Under the pieces are notes generated by a model. The model was given only the letters and a program-made list of their open reading frames with translations, made no database searches and had not been told where the DNA came from. The position numbers were made by a program, and so were the translations under genes. Of a stretch of 64,000 nt of DNA, positions 43,409-52,089 are shown piece after piece. Source of the DNA: Cyclobacteriaceae bacterium (GTDB lineage: Bacteria; Bacteroidota; Bacteroidia; Cytophagales; Cyclobacteriaceae); assembly GCA_028285685.1 (NCBI GenBank), contig JANQOR010000036.1, positions 36,664 through 100,663 of the forward strand, given 5' to 3'. Positions within the stretch are counted from its first letter, which is position 1. Each line of letters begins with the position of its first letter.

Positions 43409-44221
43409 ATGGCAAATATTAGAATCCTTTACGTGGCAAGCGAAATCAATCCATTTCTTAGAACTACAGAAGTGGCTGAATTTGTGAGGAGACTACCACA
43501 AGCGATGCAAGAAAGAGGTATGGAGATCAGGATTTTAGTTCCGCGCTTCGGCCTCATTAACGAGCGTAAGAACAGGCTTCATGAGGTAGTTAGATTGTCT
43601 GGAATCAACATTGCTGTAGGTGATGAAGAAAAGCCACTTGTTATAAAAGTCGCTTCCATCCCTAATGCAAAACTCCAAGTCTACTTTATTGATAACGAAG
43701 ACTACTTCTACAGAAAGTCTGTGTTTTTTGACAAAGAAGACAACTTTTTTGAAGACAACGATGAAAGGGCAATATTTTTCTGCAAAGGCGTTCTTGAGAC
43801 AGTGAAAAAGTTGGGATGGTCACCAGATATCATCCATTGCAACGATTGGATGACAAGCCTCATCCCGCTTTATACAAAAACAACGTACAAGAATGATCCG
43901 ATCTATAAAAATGCGAAGACCGTCTTTACGATGTATAACAACAAATTCTCCCACAAATTCGGAGCAGATTTGTTAGAAAAAGTTAAAATGCTTGACATTG
44001 ATGATGAGATGCTAACACCTTTGAAAACTGCTGACTATGAAGGATTCGTCAAGATGGGTGTTGAATATGCAGATGCAGTCATCAATGGTCATGAGGAGTC
44101 TACAGACAGTTTCAAAAAGTTGATCGCTGATCTTTCAAATGAAAAAGTGACAGAAACAATTGAGAAAGACGAGAACTTCGAAGAGTCCTACTATAATCTA
44201 TACAATGAACTTGTTGGATAG
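43409..44221 (+). CDS. starch/glycogen-synthase N-terminal domain protein (truncated family member)
   Basis: 270 residues corresponding only to the N-terminal Rossmann half (Glyco_transf_5) of GT5 synthases: ILYVASEINPFLRTTEVAEF, IRILVPRFGLINERKNRLHE, FCKGVLETVKKLGWSPDIIH and HCNDWMTSLIPLYTK. The ADP-glucose-contacting KxGGL motif of GT5 enzymes is missing; the place reads RTTEV. The C-terminal catalytic half (about 200 residues) is absent. A glucan-synthesising role is therefore doubtful. The same short version occurs beside panC and a DUF4270 gene in other Bacteroidota. Its 3' end overlaps the DUF4270 start by 17 bp. Confidence 0.85.
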   Translation: MANIRILYVASEINPFLRTTEVAEFVRRLPQAMQERGMEIRILVPRFGLINERKNRLHEVVRLSGINIAVGDEEKPLVIKVASIPNAKLQVYFIDNEDYFYRKSVFFDKEDNFFEDNDERAIFFCKGVLETVKKLGWSPDIIHCNDWMTSLIPLYTKTTYKNDPIYKNAKTVFTMYNNKFSHKFGADLLEKVKMLDIDDEMLTPLKTADYEGFVKMGVEYADAVINGHEESTDSFKKLIADLSNEKVTETIEKDENFEESYYNLYNELVG

Positions 44222-45566
44222 TTTTAAAAAATTCAAACGCTTTTTTAAGCCGGGATTGATTGTATTGATCCCGGTTTTTTTAGGCTGTGATGCAGCAGAG
44301 GATCTTGGAACTGAGTTCGATCTAGATACAAATGTTGACGTCAAACTGATGGAATTAGATTTCCCGGCAACGAATGTTTACATTGACAGTTTACGAACAG
44401 ACGGTGAGGATCGACTTGTGGTGGGATCCTACGATGATCCGCTAACGGGTCGTGTGACGGCCGAAACATACTTTCAATTTTCATTCCAGCGTGGTTTTCT
44501 GCCAGGAGATTCCCTCGATTTTGATTCAGCACAAATCACACTAGCTACAAGCGGCATACTCCCGCTGCTAGGTACATCCACCCTTGATATTGATGTATAT
44601 GAGATCGAGGATACACTTATCAATAGCATTATCTACCTAGCAACTAGGCAGGAAACCAAATCCAGAAAGGTTGGGAATTTGACAACTACAGTAAGATCCA
44701 CCGACGAAGAAATTGCAATAAAGCTGGATGACTTCTACGGTCGGGAATTGTTTGATATTCTTAATGAAAAGCCAGATTCTGTAGGTGCCAGCTCTTTGTT
44801 TTTTAAAGGTCTTGCTCTATCGAGTGGAGTGACCAATGAAAGTTTGGTTTCTTTTGACGCAAGAGCTGATACATCCAGGTTAAGGATTTATATGACAGGA
44901 GAGGACACAACTCAATTTGCTGAATTCAGTATTCAGACATCCCTGCATACACACATTGTAAGAGATCGCAGCACATCTCCATTCAATGGAATGGTAGAAA
45001 AAGTAGATTTCGATTTACCTGGTGACGGTAGAACTGTAATAGATCCCCTTGCAGGAATAACTACATCTTTCAATATTGAAGCTTTAAAAACCTTCTACGA
45101 CGATAATCCCAACATCCTAATCAATACCACAATTATTGATTTGGAAAACGAAGGATTTTTAACCAAGGATACCCTCCAGGGTTTCTTCCTTTATTTTCGT
45201 AGGCCAGATGGAGGAATCTTTGGGCCTGCAATTTTACAAGACCCTTTTTCCAACATTGTCATGACTGATAATGGGTATCTCGGTGGCACTAGCTCTCCCG
45301 CACCAGTTTTGTACAATCCTGATGCTGATAAGTTTATTGTAAGTCCAACCTTATTTTTCCAATCTCTATACAACAACTTCCAAAGTTGGAAAAATGAAAA
45401 TGAGGGACTACCGCCGGAGGAGTTATTCTACGTTGAGCCACTAGCAGGCGACACAATCAAAATTTCGGATTTGATCCTAATAAATCCGATGCAAATGACC
45501 CTTCGACAAGCCATTTTTCAAGATTCTGGAATTAAATTAAGGCTATTCTTTACGGACGTTAACTAA
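44205..45566 (+). CDS. DUF4270 family lipoprotein
   Basis: 453 residues: N-terminal MNLLDSFKKFKRFFKPG, hydrophobic LIVLIPVFLGC lipobox, then the DUF4270 body (DFPATNVYIDSLRTDGEDRL, GSYDDPLTGRVTAETYFQFS, and C-terminal ILINPMQMTLRQAIFQDSGI, KLRLFFTDV). A cell-surface or periplasmic lipoprotein family of unknown function confined to Bacteroidota. ATG 44205 is preferred over a frame starting at 44160 since the signal peptide starts there. A terminator-like hairpin lies inside its signal-peptide codons. glmS follows after 14 bp. Confidence 0.9.
   Translation: MNLLDSFKKFKRFFKPGLIVLIPVFLGCDAAEDLGTEFDLDTNVDVKLMELDFPATNVYIDSLRTDGEDRLVVGSYDDPLTGRVTAETYFQFSFQRGFLPGDSLDFDSAQITLATSGILPLLGTSTLDIDVYEIEDTLINSIIYLATRQETKSRKVGNLTTTVRSTDEEIAIKLDDFYGRELFDILNEKPDSVGASSLFFKGLALSSGVTNESLVSFDARADTSRLRIYMTGEDTTQFAEFSIQTSLHTHIVRDRSTSPFNGMVEKVDFDLPGDGRTVIDPLAGITTSFNIEALKTFYDDNPNILINTTIIDLENEGFLTKDTLQGFFLYFRRPDGGIFGPAILQDPFSNIVMTDNGYLGGTSSPAPVLYNPDADKFIVSPTLFFQSLYNNFQSWKNENEGLPPEELFYVEPLAGDTIKISDLILINPMQMTLRQAIFQDSGIKLRLFFTDVN
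44250..44281 (+). terminator. terminator-like hairpin within the DUF4270 signal-peptide codons
   Basis: CCGGGAT (44250-44256) and ATCCCGG (44268-44274) form a perfect 7-bp stem with an 11-nt loop followed by seven T. It lies 29 bp after the starch-synthase-like stop, but the DUF4270 reading frame runs through it. It could limit transcription into DUF4270-glmS or act as an attenuator. Confidence 0.6.
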
Positions 45567-45580
45567 AAAGAAATAAAGAA

Positions 45581-47419
45581 ATGTGTGGAATTGTTGGTTA
45601 TTTGGGTTCCCAGCCCGCACACCCAATCCTGATCGGTGGTCTCAAAAGGCTGGAATATAGAGGATATGATAGTGCAGGGATTGCCGTACTTGAAGATGGT
45701 CAATTGTGTATTGAGAAGAAAAAAGGGAAAGTCGCTGACCTCGAAGCACTTATTGGTGACAATCAGTATTCAAGCACAATTGGTATTGGACATACTCGGT
45801 GGGCCACACATGGTGAACCAAATGACTTAAATGCTCACCCGCATCTTTCGAACAATGGATCACTTGCAATCATCCATAATGGTATCATTGAAAACTATGG
45901 TGCACTTAAAGAAGATCTTAACCAAAAGGGATACGCCTTTAAAAGTGACACGGATACCGAAGTGTTTATCTCATTTATAGAGTATATCAAAGAGAGCGAA
46001 GGCCTATCTTTAGAGGACGCTGTACGAATTGCCCTGACCAAAGTAGTCGGAGCTTATGCAATAGCCATACTTTCATCTGATGAACCTGATAAACTAATAG
46101 TCGCTCGAAAAGGTAGTCCACTAGTCATCGGCTTAGGCAAAGACGAGTTCTTTGTCGCATCTGATGCTTCACCAATCATCGAGTATACTAATGAGGTTAT
46201 CTATCTGGAAGATGAAGAGATCGCCATCATGCAAAATGGAGAATATCGAGTAATCAATACAAGTGATGACTCTCAAAATCCTCAAATTCAAACTATTGAC
46301 ATAGAGCTTGAAGCCATAGAGAAAGGTGGGTATGAGCATTTCATGTTGAAGGAGATCTTCGAACAGCCTAAATCCATTGCGGATTGCATGCGAGGACGAT
46401 TAAAGGCCAGTACGGGACAACTGGTACTCGGTGGAATCAGGGAATACAAGCAAGCACTGATTAATGCAGAGAAAATAACGTTCGTAGCATGTGGTACATC
46501 TTGGCATGCTGGTCTAGTTGCAGAATACATTTTTGAAGACCTCTGTCGAATTCCAGTAGAAGTGGAGTACGCCTCTGAATTCAGATACCGTAATCCCATA
46601 ATAAAGGAAGGAGACATCATCGTTGCAATATCGCAATCTGGTGAAACTGCTGATACCCTAGCCGCAATAGAACTGGCAAAAGATAGAGGAGCTATTGTTT
46701 TTGGTATTGTTAATACTGTTGGTTCATCGATCTCCAGAGTAACTCATGAAGGTGCTTATTTGCACGCTGGACCGGAAATTGGGGTTGCTTCAACCAAAGC
46801 TTTTACGGCACAGATTACGGTGTTGACAATGATTGCCTTGAGAATTGCTCATCTTAAGGGAACAATAACCGAGAGAAGGTACAACGAATTGTTAGTGGAA
46901 CTTGAAGGTGTTCCTGACAAGGTTCAACAAGCACTGGACTTTAATGATAAAGTGGAGACCATAGCCGACCTATTCCAGGATGCAAAGAACTTCCTATACT
47001 TAGGACGAGGTTACAATTTTCCAGTAGCTCTTGAAGGGGCACTTAAACTAAAAGAAATCTCCTACATTCATGCCGAAGGTTACCCTGCGGCTGAAATGAA
47101 ACATGGACCTATCGCCCTGATCGATGAGAATATGCCTGTTGTTGTTATTGCGACCAGAGACAGTTCCTATGACAAGGTAGTATCTAACATTCAGGAGGTG
47201 AAGGCCAGAAAGGGTGTAGTGATAGCTATTGTCACCGAGGGAGACGTATTAATTCCAAAAATGGCCGATTTTACAATCGAAGTGCCATCCACACATGAGG
47301 CCTTGATGCCACTAATCTCAGTTATTCCTTTACAACTACTAAGCTACCACATAGCAGTGATGAGAGGTGCCAATGTTGACCAGCCACGGAATTTAGCAAA
47401 ATCAGTCACCGTTGAATAA
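45581..47419 (+). CDS. glmS: glutamine-fructose-6-phosphate aminotransferase (isomerising)
   Basis: 612 residues, standard length. Ntn-type glutaminase with nucleophile Cys2 (MCGIVGYLGS), RLEYRGYDSAGIAV, GHTRWATHGEPN and HNGIIENY; two SIS domains (VACGTSWHAGLVAEY, AISQSGETADTLAAI, LEGALKLKEISYIHAEGYPA) and the C-terminal VDQPRNLAKSVTVE. Makes glucosamine-6-phosphate for peptidoglycan and LPS. Downstream of DUF4270 by 14 bp and overlapping or abutting the RidA gene. Confidence 0.98.
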   Translation: MCGIVGYLGSQPAHPILIGGLKRLEYRGYDSAGIAVLEDGQLCIEKKKGKVADLEALIGDNQYSSTIGIGHTRWATHGEPNDLNAHPHLSNNGSLAIIHNGIIENYGALKEDLNQKGYAFKSDTDTEVFISFIEYIKESEGLSLEDAVRIALTKVVGAYAIAILSSDEPDKLIVARKGSPLVIGLGKDEFFVASDASPIIEYTNEVIYLEDEEIAIMQNGEYRVINTSDDSQNPQIQTIDIELEAIEKGGYEHFMLKEIFEQPKSIADCMRGRLKASTGQLVLGGIREYKQALINAEKITFVACGTSWHAGLVAEYIFEDLCRIPVEVEYASEFRYRNPIIKEGDIIVAISQSGETADTLAAIELAKDRGAIVFGIVNTVGSSISRVTHEGAYLHAGPEIGVASTKAFTAQITVLTMIALRIAHLKGTITERRYNELLVELEGVPDKVQQALDFNDKVETIADLFQDAKNFLYLGRGYNFPVALEGALKLKEISYIHAEGYPAAEMKHGPIALIDENMPVVVIATRDSSYDKVVSNIQEVKARKGVVIAIVTEGDVLIPKMADFTIEVPSTHEALMPLISVIPLQLLSYHIAVMRGANVDQPRNLAKSVTVE

Positions 47420-47426
47420 TTCGAAT

Positions 47427-47810
47427 ATGAAAGAAATAATCAATTCTGAGCTGGCTCCGGCACCAATCGGACCCTACTCGCAGGCAGTTAAATTCGGAGA
47501 CACATTATACATTTCAGGGCAAATACCTATTGATCAGTCTTCCGGAACAATGGTCGATGATTCGATTGAAGCCGAAACCGAACAGGTCATGAAGAACCTT
47601 GAGTTTATTTTGAACGAAGCTGGATTGACGTTCGCCGACATTTTGAAATGCTCTATTTTCGTTAGTGACATGGGGAATTTCGCAAGAATTAACGAGATCT
47701 ATGGGAAGTTTTTTTCAGAAAATGCCCCCGCAAGAGAAACGGTTGAGGTTAGCGGGTTACCAAAAGGTGTAAATGTCGAAATTTCCTGCATTGCAGGATT
47801 TAGCAAGTAA
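47427..47810 (+). CDS. RidA family protein (enamine/imine deaminase)
   Basis: 127 residues. N-terminal APAPIGPYSQAVKFGDTLYI, SGQIPID, and the conserved arginine region ENAPARETVEVSGLPKGVNV with VEISCIAG at the end. RidA hydrolyses reactive 2-aminoacrylate-type enamines made by PLP enzymes. ATG 47427, 7 bp after the glmS stop, is preferred over the TTG at 47412 inside glmS. Followed by gltX after 37 bp. Confidence 0.95.
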   Translation: MKEIINSELAPAPIGPYSQAVKFGDTLYISGQIPIDQSSGTMVDDSIEAETEQVMKNLEFILNEAGLTFADILKCSIFVSDMGNFARINEIYGKFFSENAPARETVEVSGLPKGVNVEISCIAGFSK

Positions 47811-47847
47811 ATCTGCCTTCATTTTAATTTTATCCTGATTCTCCAAA

Positions 47848-49383
47848 ATGGAAAATGTGCGCGTTCGTTTTGCTCCTAGCCCAACAGGTGCCCTTCATAT
47901 TGGCGGTGTTAGAACTGCCTTGTTCAATTACCTTTTTGCCAAAAAGCACAATGGAAAGTTCATCTTAAGAATAGAAGATACGGACCAGGGCAGGTTTGTT
48001 GAAGGTGCGGAAAAGTACATTCTCGAAACACTAAAATGGTGTGGGATTGAACCCGACGAGAGTCCTATCCATGGTGGGGATTTTATGCCTTACAGACAAT
48101 CGGAGCGAAATGACCTTTATAAAAGATATGCAGAACAGCTTGTTCAAAACGGAAATGCATACTATGCATTTGACACTCCAGAGGAATTGGAGGAGATGCG
48201 GAATAGACTGACTGCTGCTAAGGTTATCAAACCCCAATACAATACTGCCACTAGATCCAGTATGAAAAATTCACTCACTCTCTCCCCGGAGGAAGTTGAA
48301 AAAAAGTTGGCCGGGGGTGAACCCTATGTTATAAGGCTCAAGGTTCCAAAGGACGAGGAAGTGAGGCTTCAAGACCAAGTGCGTGGATGGGTGAAAGTCA
48401 ACACTGAAGATATCGACGATAAAGTCCTCATGAAATCGGATGGAATGCCAACATACCATTTGGCTAATGTGGTTGACGATCACCTAATGAAAATTACCCA
48501 TGTCATAAGAGGAGAAGAATGGTTGCCTTCAGCGCCACTTCATGTTCTGCTCTATCAATTTCTGGGCTGGGAAGAATCGATGCCTTCATTTGCACACTTG
48601 CCGTTGATCCTTAAACCAGATGGCAATGGTAAATTAAGCAAGAGAGCAGCGGATAAGGCTGGCTTCCCTATCTTCCCACTTAATTGGACGGACCCCGAGA
48701 CAAGTGAACTTGCCAAAGGGTTTAGAGAAACGGGCTTCTTACCAGAGGCCCTGATCAACTTTCTCGCATTTCTGGGGTGGAATCCAGGTACAGAGCAAGA
48801 GATTTTTTCTTTGGAAGACCTGGCAGAGTCATTCTCCATTGACAGGGTAAACAAGGCAGGCACAAAGTTTGATTTTGACAAAGCCAAATGGTTTAACCAG
48901 CAATACATAAAGTCCTTGCCGAGTTCAACCTTCTCTGAAGATCTTAAGTCTAGTTTGGTGACCCAATATGGAGTAGAATGTGATTTAGAGACGACTGAGA
49001 AAATCATTCATTTGCTAAAGGAGCGTGTCACCTATCCAGGAGAGTTTCTGAATTCAAGTCTTGTACTCTTTAAAGACCCGGTTAACTATGATGAGGCTGT
49101 CCAAAGAAAAAAGTGGAATTCAGACACTCCAACAGCACTAAGGCTTTTCACCGATCAACTGGAAAAACAGGAGACAATTTCTGCTGCCAATGCTAAAGAT
49201 CTTTTTTGGACAACATTGGAATCCAATGGATTTAAGCCTGGCCAATTCATGCAAACACTACGTCTTACCTTGACAGGACAAGGTTCAGGTCCCGACCTAA
49301 TGTCGATGATTGAAATAATGGGGCCAAAAAAATCTGCCGAACGAATTAATTATTCAATTAACTTGTTAGATAGTAGTAAATGA
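47848..49383 (+). CDS. gltX: glutamyl-tRNA synthetase
   Basis: 511 residues, class I. HIGH motif in RFAPSPTGALHIGGVRTALF, EDTDQGRFVEGAEKYI, MPTYHLANVVDDHLMKITHV, IRGEEWLPSAPLH and KLSKR in GNGKLSKRAADKAGFP; the anticodon-binding helical cage follows. Charges tRNA-Glu. A small hypothetical gene follows after 7 bp. Confidence 0.97.
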   Translation: MENVRVRFAPSPTGALHIGGVRTALFNYLFAKKHNGKFILRIEDTDQGRFVEGAEKYILETLKWCGIEPDESPIHGGDFMPYRQSERNDLYKRYAEQLVQNGNAYYAFDTPEELEEMRNRLTAAKVIKPQYNTATRSSMKNSLTLSPEEVEKKLAGGEPYVIRLKVPKDEEVRLQDQVRGWVKVNTEDIDDKVLMKSDGMPTYHLANVVDDHLMKITHVIRGEEWLPSAPLHVLLYQFLGWEESMPSFAHLPLILKPDGNGKLSKRAADKAGFPIFPLNWTDPETSELAKGFRETGFLPEALINFLAFLGWNPGTEQEIFSLEDLAESFSIDRVNKAGTKFDFDKAKWFNQQYIKSLPSSTFSEDLKSSLVTQYGVECDLETTEKIIHLLKERVTYPGEFLNSSLVLFKDPVNYDEAVQRKKWNSDTPTALRLFTDQLEKQETISAANAKDLFWTTLESNGFKPGQFMQTLRLTLTGQGSGPDLMSMIEIMGPKKSAERINYSINLLDSSK

Positions 49384-49390
49384 AGAACTC

Positions 49391-49573
49391 ATGAGCAAGA
49401 AAAAAGAAAAGGCCAAAGTGCATGAGGATTTGGATGGTTTTGAATTAAAAGTTAATTCCTTCGGGGAAATCAAGTCAAACTTGCCAATAGACGAGCTGAA
49501 TAAGTTTCTCAACAAGAACGTTGAAGACAAGAAACTAAAAGATCGCGACGATCTTGATCTAAAAAAAGACTGA
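49391..49573 (+). CDS. small charged protein downstream of gltX, hypothetical
   Basis: 60 residues, very rich in Lys, Asp and Glu: MSKKKEKAKVHEDLDGFELK, VNSFGEIKSNLPIDELNKFL and a C-terminal NKNVEDKKLKDRDDLDLKK. No cysteine, signal or membrane helix. The central FELKVNSFGEIKSNLPIDELNKFL part looks like an ordered, conserved segment, the ends like disordered tails. Close spacing to gltX suggests co-transcription. Function unknown; I have the impression that similar short proteins occur in relatives but cannot verify it. Confidence 0.6.
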   Translation: MSKKKEKAKVHEDLDGFELKVNSFGEIKSNLPIDELNKFLNKNVEDKKLKDRDDLDLKKD

Positions 49574-49642
49574 GTTTACACTGCAATAACCCGTCCCTGG
49601 ACCACTTTCCCGGTTTTGGTTATTTTCGCCTAAAACCCGAGA

Positions 49643-50848
49643 ATGACCAAAATAGGTATTATAAAGGAGGGCAAAGTCCCCACTGACAAGAGAGTTCCTG
49701 TCACACCCGATCAAGCTAAGTTCATTGTAGATAATCTAGGTGTAGATATCAAGATTCAATCGAGCGACATTCGTTGCTTTCACGATGAGGATTATAGGAA
49801 AGCCGGTGTCGAGGTTGTCGATTCAATTGATGACTGTGAAATCATTCTTGGAGTAAAAGAAGTACCGATAGGTCAGCTTATACCCGAAAAGACACATTTT
49901 TTCTTCTCACATACAATAAAAAAACAGGATTATAATCAAAACCTTATTCGTGCGATAATTGACAAAAAAATTCGTCTGATCGATTGGGAGACCCTGACGA
50001 ATGAAAATGGGAATCGCATTATCGCTTTTGGACGCTGGGCAGGTATTGTTGGTGCATACAATGGAATATGGACCTATGGACAACGTTATAACCTTTTTGA
50101 TATCCGCCGCGCACACGAGTGCTTTGATTTAGAAGATCTAAAGACTGAATTTCCTAAAATCAAGCTGCCATCAATAAAAATTGCTATTACTGGTGGAGGG
50201 CGGGTAGCCAAAGGAGCTATAGAGGTACTAGATGGCATTGGAATCAGGAGAGTTACACCTCGTGACCTAATCATGGAACGATTTAATGAGCCGGTCTTTA
50301 CACTACTAAACTCAAGAGACTACAATAAACACATTGAAGGATCAGAATTTCATCGAAACGAATTTTACGAACACCCTGAAAACTTCGAAGGCGATTTCCT
50401 TAAGTTCGCCAGGGTCACAGATTTACTAATCGCGTCCGCCTTCTGGCATCCATCAGCACCGGTTCTATTTCATAGAGAAGATATCATTAGAGATGATTTT
50501 GACATTCGAGTAATTGCCGATATAACCTGTGACATTGAGGGATCTATACCTTCTACAAAAAAGCCGAGCACGATTGATGATCCTATTTATGATTACAATC
50601 CCAGCGATAATATTGTGGAAGAAGCGCTTACTGACGAAGCAAACATTACGGTGATGGCGATTGACAACTTACCTTGCGAATTACCTCGAGATGCTTCTGA
50701 AAGTTTTGGCGATCAATTGATTGAAAATGTTCTTCCTCATTTGCTGAATGGAGATGAAAAGAATATCATCAGGAATGCCACCATTACGGAAAACGGTGCA
50801 CTGACCGAAAAATTTCAATACCTACAGGATTACGTCGACGGCAAATAA
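49643..50848 (+). CDS. saccharopine-dehydrogenase-like NAD(P)-dependent oxidoreductase
   Basis: 401 residues with the alanine dehydrogenase/PNT-type fold of lysine-forming saccharopine dehydrogenase: N-terminal MTKIGIIKEGKVPTDKRVPV and TPDQAKFIV, FGRWAGIVGAYNGIWTYGQR, the nucleotide-binding IKIAITGGGRVAKGAIEVLD, and ADITCDIEGSIPST with VMAIDNLPCELPRDAS. LYS1-like enzymes interconvert saccharopine with lysine plus 2-oxoglutarate. The exact substrate in Bacteroidota is not established. Single gene, converging on a lipoprotein gene. Confidence 0.88.
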   Translation: MTKIGIIKEGKVPTDKRVPVTPDQAKFIVDNLGVDIKIQSSDIRCFHDEDYRKAGVEVVDSIDDCEIILGVKEVPIGQLIPEKTHFFFSHTIKKQDYNQNLIRAIIDKKIRLIDWETLTNENGNRIIAFGRWAGIVGAYNGIWTYGQRYNLFDIRRAHECFDLEDLKTEFPKIKLPSIKIAITGGGRVAKGAIEVLDGIGIRRVTPRDLIMERFNEPVFTLLNSRDYNKHIEGSEFHRNEFYEHPENFEGDFLKFARVTDLLIASAFWHPSAPVLFHREDIIRDDFDIRVIADITCDIEGSIPSTKKPSTIDDPIYDYNPSDNIVEEALTDEANITVMAIDNLPCELPRDASESFGDQLIENVLPHLLNGDEKNIIRNATITENGALTEKFQYLQDYVDGK

Positions 50849-50884
50849 AAAAAGCCTCACATCGAATCATGGTCGAAATGAGGC
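50849..50884 (-). terminator. terminator of the minus-strand lipoprotein gene
   Basis: GCCTCA (50854-50859) pairs with TGAGGC (50879-50884), with an inner TCGA/TCGA pair. On the minus strand the stem is followed by a run of T (the A-run at 50847-50853). It lies just after the stop of the gene at 50906 and may also serve the plus-strand gene weakly. Confidence 0.7.
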
Positions 50885-50905
50885 CATTCATTAGGTGATC
50901 ATGTG

Positions 50906-51988
50906 CTATTCAAAATCTTCCAGAGCCGCTTCAATTTCGTCAATCACAGGTTGAAGAATGTCTTCCAACTTTTCTTGTGAACCATCTGAGTATTGTACGT
51001 ATGGCACATAATCCTCATAAACATGACCATCTTCCTCTATCTCTTCAAGAACAAACACAATATCACCAGCTTTATCATCGCCGATGAACAACTCCAAATC
51101 TATGTAGTCGTTGGGATTGCTATCGATAGAATTGTCCATTTCCTCATCACTTACACTCCCAACAATTCTCAACGTTCTGTAGGATACTTCACCGGAAACG
51201 GATTTGGGCTCTAATTTATCTTCTGAGTCAAACTCAACATCCACATCAACTCCCACTAGATTCTCCCCTTCGAGAAGTAACGTAACTGCCAGTGACGTGG
51301 TCGATGCTTGGGTGTCATCAAATTGTATTTGAAGTGCAAACGGAATTACATCTAGCGAAATGTCTGCTGATTCAGGATTCCCATTTGCATCATAATTTAC
51401 GGCAAAGTCAAGGTCTATAATTGGATCCTCCTCGATCAGCGGATCCTCATCAATGGTGAGATCAGCCTTAATGCTTGTTGGTAGTTCATCACCGTCTATC
51501 TCAACTATGGTAAACTCCGTGAGCCTGAATTCCGCGTTGTTGGTGGTAGAACCCTCGGTCGGAAATACAATTACGATAAATTCGGAATCTCCGACTCTTT
51601 CAAAATCCTCTAAATCAAAATTCCAGACGTACACTCCTTTATTATCAGTGAAATCCGACGGCTCCTGATTTAGCAAACGAGCAATTCCTGTCGTGAAGGA
51701 ATAGGATATCTGGCCGATTTGATTTGTAACAAAGGCTCTATTCTCGTCCATTTGATATGGAGCAATTCTTCCGAAATGACTTGAGTTTTCAATCAGGTCA
51801 AATAAGGTGCGAGCACCGTCTACACCATCAGACTGGACTAATGTCACAACGTCTGTGTTCATTTCGCCTGCAATCTCATTGATTTGATCAGAGGCACTGT
51901 CAGGACCTAATCCGGCATCTTCGTTTGAGCAGGAAGAAAGAAAAACGAATGCCAAGAGTGGTAGGTAATATGTAATTTTCATTTTCAT
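50906..51988 (-). CDS. hypothetical acidic lipoprotein
   Basis: 360 residues: lipobox signal (YYLPLLAFVFLSSC), then a strongly acidic, beta-rich body with repeats of Asp/Glu such as ADLTIDEDPLIEEDPIIDLD and VDVDVEFDSEDKLEPK, and an acidic C-terminal helix (QPVIDEIEAALEDFE). Calcium binding is possible from composition only. No family recognised. Isolated, with its own terminator; lies downstream of rho on the same strand, but the rho terminator separates them. Confidence 0.75.
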   Translation of the reverse strand: MKMKITYYLPLLAFVFLSSCSNEDAGLGPDSASDQINEIAGEMNTDVVTLVQSDGVDGARTLFDLIENSSHFGRIAPYQMDENRAFVTNQIGQISYSFTTGIARLLNQEPSDFTDNKGVYVWNFDLEDFERVGDSEFIVIVFPTEGSTTNNAEFRLTEFTIVEIDGDELPTSIKADLTIDEDPLIEEDPIIDLDFAVNYDANGNPESADISLDVIPFALQIQFDDTQASTTSLAVTLLLEGENLVGVDVDVEFDSEDKLEPKSVSGEVSYRTLRIVGSVSDEEMDNSIDSNPNDYIDLELFIGDDKAGDIVFVLEEIEEDGHVYEDYVPYVQYSDGSQEKLEDILQPVIDEIEAALEDFE

Positions 51989-52030
51989 CTTGTGGTTGAA
52001 TATAATTCAATTTGGTATTTAAATAGTACC

Positions 52031-52070
52031 AAAAAAAATGCTGCACCCCTAAAAGAGATGCAGCATTTTT
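52031..52070. terminator. rho gene terminator, two-way
   Basis: ATGCTGCA (52038-52045) pairs with TGCAGCAT (52059-52066); A-runs and T-runs extend the stem and give T tracts on both strands. It ends the minus-strand rho gene 20 bp past its stop. Confidence 0.88.
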
Positions 52071-52089
52071 CAAGATGGTTGCTTGAGCG

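Noticed and set aside
43409-44221. Considered as an active glycogen synthase
   Set aside because: Lacks the C-terminal catalytic half and the KxGGL motif; no other glycogen genes in the window.
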